Assembly: GCA_015231965.1 (NCBI GenBank) | Contig: JADGAP010000007.1 | Span: 1 to 44,859, forward strand | Length of the DNA stretch: 44,859 bases | Direction of reading: 5' to 3' | From: Magnetococcales bacterium | GTDB taxonomy: Bacteria; Pseudomonadota; Magnetococcia; Magnetococcales; JADGAP01 | In this document: positions 17,909 through 27,876 of the stretch, piece by piece | Numbering within the stretch: position 1 is the first letter of the stretch | How the letters are laid out: each line of letters starts with the position of its first letter | Translations under genes and position numbers: made by a program | Notes under the pieces: model-generated | The model's input: only the letters and a program-made list of their open reading frames with translations | Database searches by the model: none | What the model was told of the DNA's origin: nothing

Positions 17909-19183
17909 TCATCCGACCATGCAGCGGCCGTTTTTGATGTGATATTCGACTTCGTCGCGGAAGTGGCGCAAAACGCCTTGCACCGGTCCGGCGGCGGCGT
18001 CCCCCAGGGCGCAGATGGTCTTGCCCGAGATGTTCTTGCAAATATCGGTCAGCAGGTCCAGGTCTTCCATGCGTCCCTTGCCCGCCTCGATGCGGGAGAC
18101 GATCTGGGAGAGCCAGCCCGTGCCCTCGCGGCAGGGGGTGCATTGGCCGCAGGATTCGTGGCGGTAGAACCTTTCCAGCCGCGCCAAGGCCCGCACGATG
18201 CACACCGACTTGTTGACCACGATCACCGCCCCGGAACCCAGCATGCTCCCCGCCTTGCCGATGGCGTCGTAGTCCATGGTGATGGTTTCGCACACTGCGG
18301 GGGGCAGGATGGGGGCCGACGAGCCGCCGGGAATCACCCCCTTGAGGTTGGCCCATCCCCCCTTGACCCCGCCGGCGTACTCCTCCAACAGCGTCTTCAA
18401 GGGAATGCCCAACTCCACCTCATAATTGCCCGGTTTGTTGACGTGGCCCGAGACGGCGAAAATTTTGGTTCCGGTGGAGTTGGTCACCCCCAGCTTGGAG
18501 TACCATTCGCCCCCCTGGGCGATGATCTCCGGCACCGAACTCAGGGTCTCCACGTTGTTGATCACGGTGGGGCAGTCGTAGAGACCGACATTGGCAGGAA
18601 AGGGCGGTTTGACCCGAGGCTGGCCCTTCTTGCCCTCGATGGACTCCAGGAGCGCCGTCTCTTCGCCGCAGACGTAGGCCCCGGCCCCGCGATGCACCGC
18701 CAGATGGAAGGTCGCCCCCTTGCCGTGGAGGTTCGCCCCCAGATGTCCGGCGGCGTAGGCCTCGGCGATGGCCGACTCCAGCCGCTCGGCCTCGTGGACG
18801 AACTCGCCGCGAATGTAGATGTAGCCCTGCTGGGCCCCCACGGCGTATCCGGCGATGGCCATCCCCTCGATGAGCAGATGGGGATCGTAGCGCATGATGT
18901 CCCGGTCCTTGCAGGTGCCGGGCTCGCCCTCGTCGGCGTTGCACACCAGATAGCGGGGGCGGGGATCGTTCTTGGGGATGAAGGACCACTTCAGCCCGGC
19001 GGGAAAGCCCGCGCCGCCGCGCCCCCGGATGCCCGCCTTCTTGACCTGGGCGATGATCTCCTCGCCGCTCATGCCCAGGGCCTTCTCCAGGGATTGATAG
19101 GCCCCCAGGGCCGTCACCGCCGCCAGGGTGTGGCTGTTGGCGACGTGGATGCGCTTGAAGAGTATTTGGGTTCCTGTGCTCAT
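17909..19183 (-). CDS. nuoF: NADH-quinone oxidoreductase subunit F (NADH- and FMN-binding)
   Basis: The 424-residue subunit oxidises NADH, binds FMN and holds cluster N3. NADH/FMN-binding segments are GRGGAGFPAGLKWSFIPK, GAGAYVCGEETALLESIEG and CPTVINNVETL. The cluster motif ESCGQCTPCREGTGW has its fourth Cys further on (DICKNISGKTICALGD). I chose the ATG at 19183 because GGGGAG stands eight bases upstream; the frame is open to 19210. Confidence 0.97.
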   Translation of the reverse strand: MSTGTQILFKRIHVANSHTLAAVTALGAYQSLEKALGMSGEEIIAQVKKAGIRGRGGAGFPAGLKWSFIPKNDPRPRYLVCNADEGEPGTCKDRDIMRYDPHLLIEGMAIAGYAVGAQQGYIYIRGEFVHEAERLESAIAEAYAAGHLGANLHGKGATFHLAVHRGAGAYVCGEETALLESIEGKKGQPRVKPPFPANVGLYDCPTVINNVETLSSVPEIIAQGGEWYSKLGVTNSTGTKIFAVSGHVNKPGNYEVELGIPLKTLLEEYAGGVKGGWANLKGVIPGGSSAPILPPAVCETITMDYDAIGKAGSMLGSGAVIVVNKSVCIVRALARLERFYRHESCGQCTPCREGTGWLSQIVSRIEAGKGRMEDLDLLTDICKNISGKTICALGDAAAGPVQGVLRHFRDEVEYHIKNGRCMVG

Positions 19184-19250
19184 CACGGCTCCCCGTGCTG
19201 GTGAATCCAACCGATCATTCGTCCATCCCCCGATCCCAAAGCGCGGACGG

Positions 19251-19778
19251 TCAGGTCAATCCGTCGAGGATGCCGCTGATTTTGTCCGGGGTGAGGTCTT
19301 CGTAATAGTCGTCGTTGATCTGCATCATGGGGGCGTTGACGCAGGCCCCCAGACACTCCACCTCGGTGAGGGTGAAGCGTTTGTCCTTGTCGGTCTGCCC
19401 GAAGCCGACCCCCAGCTTTTGCTGCACCGCCTTGACGATGGCGTCGGAGCCGCAGAGCCAGCACGAAATGTTGGTGCAGATCTGGACGTGATGCTTGCCC
19501 ACCGGCTTGAGGTTGAACATGGTGTAGAAGGTGGCCACCTCATAGACCCGGATGGGCGGAATGCCCAGGTGGTCCGCCACCAGGTCCATGGCCTGCCGCG
19601 ACAGCCAGCCGCCGAACTCCTTCTGCGCCAGATGCAGCACCGGAATCAGCGCCGAGCGGCGACGATGGGCCTCGGGGTAACGGGTCAGGATCTCCTCGAT
19701 GCGTTGCAACGCCTCGGGGGAGAACCGGGGAGGGGGACCGTCCACCTCCATGGGGATAGTCTGCTGATCGCTGCTCAT
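19251..19778 (-). CDS. nuoE: NADH-quinone oxidoreductase subunit E ([2Fe-2S])
   Basis: The 175-residue thioredoxin-like subunit carries cluster N1a, with ligands in [10 protein letters not shown] and [10 protein letters not shown] start at 19778 (MSSDQQ) because the longer open frame to 19859 would run 20 bases into nuoD and has no better ribosome-binding site. Gaps are 61 bases from nuoD and 67 to nuoF. Confidence 0.95.
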   Translation of the reverse strand: MSSDQQTIPMEVDGPPPRFSPEALQRIEEILTRYPEAHRRRSALIPVLHLAQKEFGGWLSRQAMDLVADHLGIPPIRVYEVATFYTMFNLKPVGKHHVQICTNISCWLCGSDAIVKAVQQKLGVGFGQTDKDKRFTLTEVECLGACVNAPMMQINDDYYEDLTPDKISGILDGLT

Positions 19779-19839
19779 GCTTGCCTGCTTCCCTGTCGAA
19801 GGGCCGTTTCCGGCGGCGCCGAGGGCGGGATGGGGGTCG

Positions 19840-21021
19840 TCAACGGTCGATTTCGCCAAAGACGATATCGACGGTGCCCACGATGGTGGTGACGTCGGCC
19901 ACCATGTGCCCCTTGGCCATGTACTTCATCGCCTGAAGGTGATTGAACCCGGCGGCGCGAATTTTCACCCGATAGGGTTTGGTGGTCCCGTCGGAGACGA
20001 TGTAGACGCCCAACTCCCCCTTGGGGGTTTCGGTGGCGGCGTAGATCTCTCCCGGCGGGGTGCGGAACCCTTCGGTGAAAAGTTTGAAATGGTGGATCAG
20101 GGACTCCATGTCCTGCTGCATCGCGCCCCGGTAGGGGGGGGATTGCTTGAAATTTTCATGGCGCACCGGACCCGCCTTCATCTGCTTCAAACACTGGCGG
20201 ATGATCTTGTTGCTCTCCCGCAGCTCTTCCACCCGGATCAGGTAGCGGTCGTAGGAGTCGCCGTTCTTGCCGATGGGGATTTTGAACTCCACCTTGTCGT
20301 AGGCGTCGTAGGGTTCGGCCTTGCGCAGATCCCAAGCGAAGCCGGAGCCGCGAATCATGGGGCCGACGAATCCCCAGTCCAGGGCCTGTTGCGGCGTCAC
20401 GATGCCGATGCCCACCAGCCGCTGTTTCCAGATGCGGTTTTCGGTGAGCAGGGTTTCGTATTCGTCGATCTTGCCGGGGAAGGTTTCGGTGAACTCCCAG
20501 ATTTTGTCCGCCAACCCGTCGGGCATGTCCTTGGCGACGCCGCCGGGGCGGAAGTAGGCGGCGTGAATTCGCGCCCCCGACACCGCCTCGTAAAAGTCGA
20601 TGAGCTGTTCCCGCTCGCGGAAGGTGTAGAGGAACATGGTCATGGCCCCGACGTCCAGGCCATGGGCTCCCAGAAAGAGCAGGTGGTTCAGCATGCGGGT
20701 GATTTCGGCAAAGATGACCCGGATGTACTGGGCCCGCTCCGGGGCCTCGATGCCCAACAGCCGCTCCACCCCCAGGACGTAGGGATGCTCCTGGGCCATC
20801 ATGGACATGTAGTCCAGACGGTCGAAGTAGGGCACCCCCTGGAGATAGGTCTTGTGTTCCAGCAGCTTTTCGGTGCCGCGGTGGAGGAAGCCGATGTGGG
20901 GGTCGGCCCGTTCCACCACTTCGCCGTCCAGTTCCAGCAGCAGGCGCAGCACCCCGTGGGCCGCCGGATGCTGGGGACCGAAGTTGACGGTGAAGTTTTG
21001 AAACTCCCTGTCCTCGGCCAT
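19840..21021 (-). CDS. nuoD: NADH-quinone oxidoreductase subunit D (49 kDa)
   Basis: The 393-residue subunit contributes the quinone-reduction site with NuoB. The family's N-terminal [13 protein letters not shown] quinone-site loop, the HRGTEKLLE segment and the C-terminal DIVFGEIDR ending are present. It is a separate gene, not the NuoCD fusion of E. coli. Its start overlaps the nuoC stop by one base (TGATG at 21019-21023, read on the minus strand). Confidence 0.97.
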   Translation of the reverse strand: MAEDREFQNFTVNFGPQHPAAHGVLRLLLELDGEVVERADPHIGFLHRGTEKLLEHKTYLQGVPYFDRLDYMSMMAQEHPYVLGVERLLGIEAPERAQYIRVIFAEITRMLNHLLFLGAHGLDVGAMTMFLYTFREREQLIDFYEAVSGARIHAAYFRPGGVAKDMPDGLADKIWEFTETFPGKIDEYETLLTENRIWKQRLVGIGIVTPQQALDWGFVGPMIRGSGFAWDLRKAEPYDAYDKVEFKIPIGKNGDSYDRYLIRVEELRESNKIIRQCLKQMKAGPVRHENFKQSPPYRGAMQQDMESLIHHFKLFTEGFRTPPGEIYAATETPKGELGVYIVSDGTTKPYRVKIRAAGFNHLQAMKYMAKGHMVADVTTIVGTVDIVFGEIDR

Positions 21022-21602
21022 CAGCGCTCGTCCCGTGCGTTGTAGTATTCCCGGCTTTCACGCTGCAACTGGGTGGGCTCGCGGATGATCCGCCCCTGCT
21101 CCTCGCTGTAGCGCAGTTCGTAATTTCCGGAAAGAGGGAAATCCTTGCGGAGGGGGTGGCCCTCGAAATCATAGTCGTTGAGGAGGCGCCGCAGGTCCGG
21201 ATGGCCGGTGAAGAGGATGCCGAAGAGGTCGAAGGCCTCCCGCTCGTACCAGTCGGCGCAGCTCCACACCCCGATGATGGAGGGAATGGGCTGCCCCTCG
21301 TCCAGGGCGACCTTGATCCGGATGCGGTGGTTGTGGCGCATCGACAGCAGGTGATAGACCACTTCCAGGGGTTTGGCCCGCTCCGGATAGTGCACCCCCG
21401 CCAGATCGATCATTTGATGGAAGTTGAAGCCCGGATCGTCCCGCAGGATGGTCAGCACCGCCAGCAGATTGTCCGGGTCGACATGCACGGTCACAGCGGC
21501 GCCGAGATGCTTCTCGCCGAAGCCGGTGAACAGTTCCGCCTCCAGCCCGGCGAAGCGGCTTTTCACCGCCTCGGCCAGACGTTCCAGCTTTTCCAGGCTC
21601 AT
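21021..21602 (-). CDS. nuoC: NADH-quinone oxidoreductase subunit C (30 kDa)
   Basis: The 193-residue peripheral-arm subunit has the signature [26 protein letters not shown] and ends near [11 protein letters not shown] and a charged tail. The ATG at 21602 overlaps the nuoB stop (ATGA), showing translational coupling. The frame is open further upstream, but that part is a shadow of nuoB. Confidence 0.97.
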   Translation of the reverse strand: MSLEKLERLAEAVKSRFAGLEAELFTGFGEKHLGAAVTVHVDPDNLLAVLTILRDDPGFNFHQMIDLAGVHYPERAKPLEVVYHLLSMRHNHRIRIKVALDEGQPIPSIIGVWSCADWYEREAFDLFGILFTGHPDLRRLLNDYDFEGHPLRKDFPLSGNYELRYSEEQGRIIREPTQLQRESREYYNARDER

Positions 21603-22108
21603 AGGGACTTCCTCCAGCCGGTGTAGAGGGTGCATTCCCGGTGGATCTTCTTTTGCAGTTGCAGGATGCCGTAGATCAGGGCTTCCGCCGTGGGGGGGCA
21701 GCCGGGGATGTAGATGTCCACCGGCACGATGCGGTCGCAGCCCCGCACCACCGAGTAGCCGTAGTGGTAATAGCCGCCGCCGTTGGCGCAGGAGCCCATG
21801 GAGATGACCCAGCGGGGCTCCGGCATCTGGTCGTAGACCTTGCGCAGGGCGGGGGCCATCTTGTTGGTCAGGGTGCCGGCCACGATCATCACGTCGGACT
21901 GGCGGGGGCTGGGGCGAAAGACGATGCCGAAGCGGTCCAGGTCGTAGCGGCTGGCACCGGCCTGCATCATCTCCACGGCGCAGCAGGCCAAGCCGAAGGT
22001 CATGGGCCACATGGAGCCGGTGCGGCCCCAGTTGACCAGCGTGTCGACGCTGGTCAGCAGAAAGCCCCGGTTGTCCAGTTCATGCCGGACTTCCTTGATC
22101 ATTCCCAT
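21599..22108 (-). CDS. nuoB: NADH-quinone oxidoreductase subunit B (cluster N2)
   Basis: The 169-residue subunit binds cluster N2, the last in the chain to quinone. The tandem-Cys motif [11 protein letters not shown], the [10 protein letters not shown] Cys and the GCPP Cys are the four expected ligands. The start is either 22108, with AGGGG upstream, or two codons later at 22102, where ATGA would overlap the nuoA stop exactly; I report the longer form. Confidence 0.95.
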   Translation of the reverse strand: MGMIKEVRHELDNRGFLLTSVDTLVNWGRTGSMWPMTFGLACCAVEMMQAGASRYDLDRFGIVFRPSPRQSDVMIVAGTLTNKMAPALRKVYDQMPEPRWVISMGSCANGGGYYHYGYSVVRGCDRIVPVDIYIPGCPPTAEALIYGILQLQKKIHRECTLYTGWRKSL

Positions 22109-22455
22109 TCCAGCGCCCCTTTCTTCCAGGCGTAGGCGTAACCCACCAGCAAAATCAGCAGGAAGAGGACCATCTCCACAAAGCCGACAATGCCGATCTC
22201 GCGAAAGGCCACGGCCCAGGGGAAGAGAAACGCCGCTTCGATGTCGAACACGATGAACAGGATGGCGATGAGGTAGAACCGCACGTCGAAGCGCATCCGC
22301 ACCCGGTTGAAGGGGGCGAAGCCGCATTCGTATTGGCTGCGCTTCTCCTCGTAGGGATTTTTCACCCCCACCAGCCAGGAGGCCCCCAGCATGAAGACCG
22401 CCATGCCGACGGCGATGAACATGAAGACGAAAATGGGGAAATAGTTTTCCAGCAT
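22099..22455 (-). CDS. nuoA: NADH-quinone oxidoreductase subunit A
   Basis: The 118-residue subunit has three membrane helices and the conserved loop [23 protein letters not shown]-type segment (ECG with its cysteine). It is the first gene of the fourteen-gene nuo operon. AGGGGGCGGG precedes the ATG. Transcription must start between 22456 and the divergent gene at 22899. Confidence 0.97.
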   Translation of the reverse strand: MLENYFPIFVFMFIAVGMAVFMLGASWLVGVKNPYEEKRSQYECGFAPFNRVRMRFDVRFYLIAILFIVFDIEAAFLFPWAVAFREIGIVGFVEMVLFLLILLVGYAYAWKKGALEWE

Positions 22456-22898
22456 GACCCGCCCCCTGGTTGATCGCTTCCAACCGCCCCAAACGGCGGT
22501 TCACTCCCCGGCTTCATCCACCCGGGGGGTGTGGTATTTTCCACTGTTGATCATGGAATTTATCGCGCCGGATGGGTGATTCCGCCCTTTCCGGGGTCTT
22601 GAGAACTATCACCATCCCATGCCGTCGTCAACCGGCGACAATGGGGGGAGGGTGAAATCCCCGTCAAGATAGGGAATCTCCCCGTCCATCGCAACTTTTT
22701 CCTAATCAAAACACATCGTCCGGATTTTTTCTTGATTTAGGAGCTGTCCAAGCCAATATTCAGCACTCAACATATTATTATATACTAATGTACTTTTCCC
22801 CTTGTCTCCGGGTCGTCATGATGGCGCAATCCGGGGGGTTCATCCAGCTTCCCGCCGCTGTGAGCGCTCCCTTACCCTTTGGAGAAAGGCCCGCGAGC
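22456..22898. promoter_or_regulatory. Divergent promoter region between nuoA and a TPR/glycosyltransferase gene
   Basis: This 443-base gap separates the minus-strand nuo operon from a plus-strand gene and must hold promoters for both. Positions about 22690-22790 are strikingly AT-rich for this GC-rich window. On the plus strand TATACT lies at 22781-22786; on the minus strand a TATAAT-like string occurs in the same AT block. Neither has a clear -35 at normal spacing, so exact boxes are not assigned. Confidence 0.5.
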
Positions 22899-24812
22899 AT
22901 GACCACTTCCCCCCCCCTCTCCCCCTCCCCGCCGCCGGAGGATGCGTGGCGCGAGGGGCTGTTGCGCCTGCTGGCGGGCGAGACGGCGGCGGCGACGGGG
23001 ATCTGTCTCGAAGCGTTGAACCAAGCCCCGAAGGATGGGGAACTCCACTATTTACTGGGGCTGGCGCTGCTGGAGGCCCAGGAGAACGCCCGAGCCGCCG
23101 GGGTGTTGAGCCGGGCGGCGGGGTTGATTCCCCAGGCCCCCCACGTCTGGCTGGCCCTGGGGCGGGCGTTGCGCCGGGAAAAACGGCTGGACGACGCCCT
23201 GACCGCCCACGGCCAGGCCCTCGCCCTGGATCCGGCCCAGGCCGACCCCTTGCTGGAGATCGGCATGATCCTCATGGAAAAGGGGCATCCGGCGTGGGCC
23301 AGCGTCTATTTGCGCCGCTTCGAGGATCGGGTGCAGGATGCCGAGGTGCTGAATCCCCGCCCGGTGGACGCCTATTTTCTCGACAGCGACCAGGCCCGCA
23401 AGGCAGCGGCGATTCCCACCCTCATCCCCCGTTTTCGCATCGTCAACTCGGTCCCCGGGACGCGGCTGTGTTTCCATCCCGGCCCCCCCCTGCCGGAGGA
23501 TCCGCCCCACCTGATCAGCGTCCCGGAGGAGGGGCTGGAGCCCTTTTTCCGCCTCACCCCGTTGCGCCGCCCGTTGATGGTTCACTTCAACCCCCGGGAT
23601 CCCGAACAGAACGCCCGGGCCGAGGGGATCGGCGAGGCCATCGCCCGGGCCGAGCGGTTTCGCGAGCAGTTCGCCGCCGCGGCCCTGGTCCGCCTGAAAA
23701 ACCGCCCCCCCCGGCTGGGTCCGGGGGAGGCGTTGCGGATTCTCCTCCCCTCCTCCCGCCACGATCGGGATTTGCAATATCAAATGCGGCTGCTGGCCCG
23801 GGCGCTGCTCCGACGGGGCGCACGCCCCGTCCTCGCCCTGGAGCGCCCCGAGTTGGACCACTTCGACGACGCCCTCTGGCGTCGCGCCCTGGAGGAGCAT
23901 CAACCCCACGCCGTGATGAGCTTCAACCGGCTGTTCAACCAGGCGCTGCATCCCAAGCAGCCGCTCATCGTCTGGTGGCAGGATCCCATGCCCATCCTCG
24001 CCGACGGGGAGCCCCTGCCCTGGCGGGAGCGGGATCTGGCCTGGTCCCTCTGCCCCGAGTTCGACGACCTGCTGCGGCGCACTGGGGCGCAACGCATCGC
24101 TCGCCAATCCTTTCGGGTGGACCTGGAGACCTTCCGCCCCCTGCCCGACCTCCCTCGCGAGGAGAAGGTGGTGGTGGTGGGCTCCTCCTACGCCGAAAAG
24201 CTGGATCTCTACCGTCAGGCCCCGCAACAGGCGGCGCTGCGCCGCGCCCTGGGGGAGTTGACCGAGCGATTCGACGCCGGGGAGCCCATGACCGACGACT
24301 TGCTGGCCGAAACCGCCCGGCGTTACGGCATGACCCGCTACGCCGTCTTCTGGAAACTTTTCCACTATCTGGTGCGGGATCGCTGCGTGCGCTGGCTTTG
24401 TCAGGTCAGCCCCCTGCCGGTGGAGGTGTGGGGCAATTTTTGGGAGCGGGATCCCTTGATCCGCCCCTTTCACCGAGGGGTGCTGCCCCAGGGGGAGGCG
24501 GTAGCCCGGGTCTATAATCAAGCGCGCTACGCCCTGGCGGCCCACCCTTTCGATCTGCAAAGCCAGCGCATGGGGGAGGCCTCGGCCTGCGGTGCCATTC
24601 CCCTGGTCTACGACTGCCGCCACCGGGCCGAGCCCCCCCACTGGGACGACGCCTGCCTCTGGTTCCGCACCGCCCAGGAGTTGCGGGAGCAACTGGGACG
24701 CCGCCCCCCCGGCGACCCCCGCCCAATCTCCCGCGACAAGGGATACGACACCCTGGCCCGGGATCTGGAGTCCGCCATCCTCCGGTGGCTGGGGGAGAAA
24801 AATGGCGAGTGA
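22899..24812 (+). CDS. TPR protein with CgeB-like glycosyltransferase domain
   Basis: The 637-residue product has a short N-terminal TPR region (about residues 25-140: LHYLLGLALLEAQENARAAG; VWLALGRALRREKRLDDALT). A long region follows whose C-terminal part (about 530-600: YNQARYALAAHPFD, then GEASACGAIPLVYD) resembles the glycosyltransferase-1-type domain of CgeB/spore-maturation-like proteins. It may transfer sugars to a protein or surface glycan. I place the start at 22899 after GGAGAAAGG; an upstream ATG at 22788 in frame has no ribosome-binding site. It is not closely similar to the TPR fusion at 2620 outside the TPRs. The family call is moderate. Confidence 0.8.
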   Translation: MTTSPPLSPSPPPEDAWREGLLRLLAGETAAATGICLEALNQAPKDGELHYLLGLALLEAQENARAAGVLSRAAGLIPQAPHVWLALGRALRREKRLDDALTAHGQALALDPAQADPLLEIGMILMEKGHPAWASVYLRRFEDRVQDAEVLNPRPVDAYFLDSDQARKAAAIPTLIPRFRIVNSVPGTRLCFHPGPPLPEDPPHLISVPEEGLEPFFRLTPLRRPLMVHFNPRDPEQNARAEGIGEAIARAERFREQFAAAALVRLKNRPPRLGPGEALRILLPSSRHDRDLQYQMRLLARALLRRGARPVLALERPELDHFDDALWRRALEEHQPHAVMSFNRLFNQALHPKQPLIVWWQDPMPILADGEPLPWRERDLAWSLCPEFDDLLRRTGAQRIARQSFRVDLETFRPLPDLPREEKVVVVGSSYAEKLDLYRQAPQQAALRRALGELTERFDAGEPMTDDLLAETARRYGMTRYAVFWKLFHYLVRDRCVRWLCQVSPLPVEVWGNFWERDPLIRPFHRGVLPQGEAVARVYNQARYALAAHPFDLQSQRMGEASACGAIPLVYDCRHRAEPPHWDDACLWFRTAQELREQLGRRPPGDPRPISRDKGYDTLARDLESAILRWLGEKNGE

Positions 24813-25017
24813 CGATGCGCCCCGAAATGCGCTATCATGCCGAAGCTTTGGTCACGCCGAGCCCCCTGGCCTCCTCCGACGCCCCGTGCGGCGCGAATGG
24901 CGCGGCCTGCGGGGGTGAGCCGCCGCCGACCCCTTCCGGATTCCTCCCGTATTTCCGGAAACCGCGAGCGTATTTCCATCCTCCTTTCACACGATTCGAC
25001 AGCCCAAAGGCCATCCC

Positions 25018-27876
25018 GTGAGCAGCCCATTCGATTCCGCCGACGAAGACGCCCCCACCCGCCTGGGCGACACGCCTCCCTTCAAGCTGGTGGATGAAGA
25101 CGCCCCCACCCGCCTGGGTGCCCCCTCCGCCGCCGCTTCCGAGACCGACGAGGACGCTCCCACCCGCCTGGGCACCCCCTCCGCCGCCGCTTCCGAGACC
25201 GACGAGGACGCTCCCACCCGCCTGGGAGCGCGCGGCTCACGCCGTCCCGCGGTGGACGCCGACGCCGCCACCCGCCTGGGGGCTCCGCCGCCCGTCGCGG
25301 GCGGCGTCCTGCGTCCTGCGGAAAAAGCCAAGGATTCCTATCCCTCCGGCCTGCCGGTGGATCACATGTTGTTGTGGTATCGCATCGAAAAGGTGTTGGG
25401 CCAGGGGGGCTTCGGCATCACCTACAAGGCCCACGACACCCGCCTGGACAACTACGTCGCCCTCAAGGAGTACCTGCCCTCGCAAATGGCCAGTCGGGGA
25501 GCGGATCTCTCGATCCGTCCCATCAATCCCAGCCAGAACGAGGACTTCATCCATGGTCGGCAACGCTTCCTCGACGAAGCCCGGACCCTGGCCAAGTTCA
25601 AGCACTCCTCCCTGGTGCGGGTGGCCACCTTTTTCGAGGAACACAACACCGCCTACATGGCCATGGAGTTCGAGGACGGCGAATCGCTGGCCTCGGTGCT
25701 GAAGCGCCAGGGCACCCTGGCGGAGAAGGATCTCATGTCCCTGGTCATGCCGCTGCTCCAGGGGCTGACCACCCTGCACGAGGCGGGGATCATCCACCGG
25801 GACATCAAGCCGGATAATATTTTCATCCGCAAGAAAGACGGCACCCCGGTGTTGCTGGACTTCGGCGCGGCGCGCCGCACCACCGGCGGCGAGGCGGGGG
25901 TGATGACCACCGTGCTGACCCCCGGTTACGCCCCCATGGAGCAATATTTCGACGACGCCAGCCGCCAGGGGGCATGGACCGACATCTACGCCATGGGGGC
26001 GGTGATGTACCGCTGCATCAGCGGCAACAAGCCCATCGGTGCCCCCCAACGGGGCAACGCCTTGATGCGCGGCGACGTCGATCCCATGGCCCCGGCGGTG
26101 CAGGTGGGGGCGGGACGCTACGCCACGCCGGTGCTGAAGGCCATCGATCTGGCCATTCAGGTCAGCGAGATCAATCGTCCCAAAAGCATCCCCGAGTGGC
26201 TGCGGGCGGTGGAGGTGGAGATGCCCTCCGCCGACGAGGGCCAGCTCTCCGCCGCCAGCCTGGCCAAATCCTCTCCCGCCGCCAAGGCGGGGATGGCCGC
26301 CGCCGCCGTGGGGGTGTTGATGCTGGTCGGGGCGGGAATCTGGTCGATCACCGGGGGTTCCCAGCAGACCATTCTGACTCCGGCGCAGCAGGAGATGAAG
26401 CAGTTCGACGCGCTGAAATCCCGCATGGAAAAAGGCGAGGCGGCGGCCCAGCGGGAGTACGGCCACCGTTTGATGGAAGGCCGCGGCATGCCCCTGGATC
26501 TCTCCCAGGGATTGGGGCTGCTGCAAAAGGCCGCCCTCCAGGGCGACGCCGACGCCGCGTTGGATTTGGGTCTTCTTTACGCCGAGGGCAAGGGAACGTC
26601 CAAGGATGAGGCCAAGGCCTTGGAGTGGTTCCGCAAGGCGGCGGAGAAGGGGGCCGTCGAGGCGCAGTTTCAATTGGGACGTTCCCTGGGCAGGGGCGAC
26701 GCCGCCCAGCGCAAGGAGGCCCGGGAGTGGCTGCGCAAGGCGGCGGAAGGCCATTCGCCCCAGGCCCAGGCGACCTTGGCCAACCTGTTGGAAACCTCCT
26801 CGGGCGATGACAAGGCCCATCCCGAGGAGGCCTTCCAGTGGTATCTCAAGGCCGCCGGGCAGGGGGTGACGGAGGCCGAAACCCGGGTCGGGGTGATGTA
26901 CGAAGAGGGAATCGGCGTGCCCCAGGATGAATCCCAAGCCGTTGCGTGGCTGACCAAGGCCGCCGAATCCGGCTCCCCGGAGGCCCAATTCCGGCTGGGA
27001 CGCCTGTTGATGGAGGGGCGGGGCGGCAAGAAGGATCCCAACGAGGCGACCAACTATTTCACCAAGGCGGCGAGCAAGGGGTATGTTCCGGCGCAAGCGG
27101 CCCTGGCGGCGGCCTATGAGCAGGGGGCGGGGGTTCCCAAGGACGCGGTGCAGGTGGTTCGCTGGTATCGCGAGGCGGCGGAGCAGGGCGATGTGAAATC
27201 CCAATTGATTTTGGGACGCAAGCTCATCGTCGGCGAGGGCAGCGGCGGCAAGCCCGATCCCCAGAGCGCCGCCTCGTGGTTCCGCAAGGCGGCGGATGCC
27301 GGGGATCCGGGCGGACAAACCAGCCTGGGCGTGTTGTATCGCAACGGCCTGGGCGTCAAGAAGGATGTGGGCGAGGCCCTCAAGTTGTTCCGCCTGGCGG
27401 CCCAGAAAAATAATCCCGATGCGCAAAATCAGTTGGGGGCGCTTTACGAGCAAGGCGAGGGGGTTGGCAAGGATCCGCAGGAGGCTCTTCGTTGGTATCA
27501 CAAGGCGGCGGAACAGGGTCATGCCGGGGCGCAGGCCAACCTGGGCTGGCTCTTCGAGGAGGGCAAGGGCGCGGCCCGGGATCCGGTCAAGGCGGCGGAG
27601 TGGTATCAAAAAGCGGCGGTGGCGGGCGAGGTGCGGGCGCAGAAAAGCCTGGCCTTTCTCTATGAGGATGGCATGGGGGTGCCCAGGGATCCGGTCAAGG
27701 CTTTCGCCTGGTACAGTTTGGCGGCGGTGCAGGACGACAAGGATGCGGTGAAAAATCTGGCGGTGATGGGGCGCACGCTCTCCCCGGAACAGCAGCGCGC
27801 CGGACAGGAATTGGCCAAGGAGTTGCTGCAACAACAGCGCCTGCTGCGCGACAAACAGCAAAAATCCGGCGATTGA
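25018..27876 (+). CDS. Ser/Thr protein kinase with Thr-repeat N-terminus and Sel1-repeat C-terminus
   Basis: The 952-residue protein starts with GTG after AAAGG. Residues 9-88 carry five copies of a nine-residue motif: DEDAPTRLG at 9, 26, 44 and 62, and DADAATRLG at 80. The kinase domain (about 120-400) looks active: Gly loop GQGGFG 128-133, Lys150 in VALKEY, HRDIKPDN at 260-267, DFG at 281-283, TPGYAPMEQY in the activation/P+1 region. A single membrane helix is at about 423-445. The remaining 500 residues are about 13 Sel1 repeats, expected outside the cytoplasm. This reads as a one-pass receptor kinase; the Thr array is a likely autophosphorylation and FHA-docking segment, which is inference. 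Confidence 0.93.
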   Translation: MSSPFDSADEDAPTRLGDTPPFKLVDEDAPTRLGAPSAAASETDEDAPTRLGTPSAAASETDEDAPTRLGARGSRRPAVDADAATRLGAPPPVAGGVLRPAEKAKDSYPSGLPVDHMLLWYRIEKVLGQGGFGITYKAHDTRLDNYVALKEYLPSQMASRGADLSIRPINPSQNEDFIHGRQRFLDEARTLAKFKHSSLVRVATFFEEHNTAYMAMEFEDGESLASVLKRQGTLAEKDLMSLVMPLLQGLTTLHEAGIIHRDIKPDNIFIRKKDGTPVLLDFGAARRTTGGEAGVMTTVLTPGYAPMEQYFDDASRQGAWTDIYAMGAVMYRCISGNKPIGAPQRGNALMRGDVDPMAPAVQVGAGRYATPVLKAIDLAIQVSEINRPKSIPEWLRAVEVEMPSADEGQLSAASLAKSSPAAKAGMAAAAVGVLMLVGAGIWSITGGSQQTILTPAQQEMKQFDALKSRMEKGEAAAQREYGHRLMEGRGMPLDLSQGLGLLQKAALQGDADAALDLGLLYAEGKGTSKDEAKALEWFRKAAEKGAVEAQFQLGRSLGRGDAAQRKEAREWLRKAAEGHSPQAQATLANLLETSSGDDKAHPEEAFQWYLKAAGQGVTEAETRVGVMYEEGIGVPQDESQAVAWLTKAAESGSPEAQFRLGRLLMEGRGGKKDPNEATNYFTKAASKGYVPAQAALAAAYEQGAGVPKDAVQVVRWYREAAEQGDVKSQLILGRKLIVGEGSGGKPDPQSAASWFRKAADAGDPGGQTSLGVLYRNGLGVKKDVGEALKLFRLAAQKNNPDAQNQLGALYEQGEGVGKDPQEALRWYHKAAEQGHAGAQANLGWLFEEGKGAARDPVKAAEWYQKAAVAGEVRAQKSLAFLYEDGMGVPRDPVKAFAWYSLAAVQDDKDAVKNLAVMGRTLSPEQQRAGQELAKELLQQQRLLRDKQQKSGD
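25120..25227 (+). repeat. Two 54-base direct repeats inside the kinase gene
   Basis: Positions 25120-25173 and 25174-25227 are adjacent 54-base units that differ only at their first and last base. Each encodes 18 residues ending in DEDAPTRLG. Near identity down to synonymous sites indicates a recent tandem duplication within the Thr-repeat segment. Confidence 0.9.
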
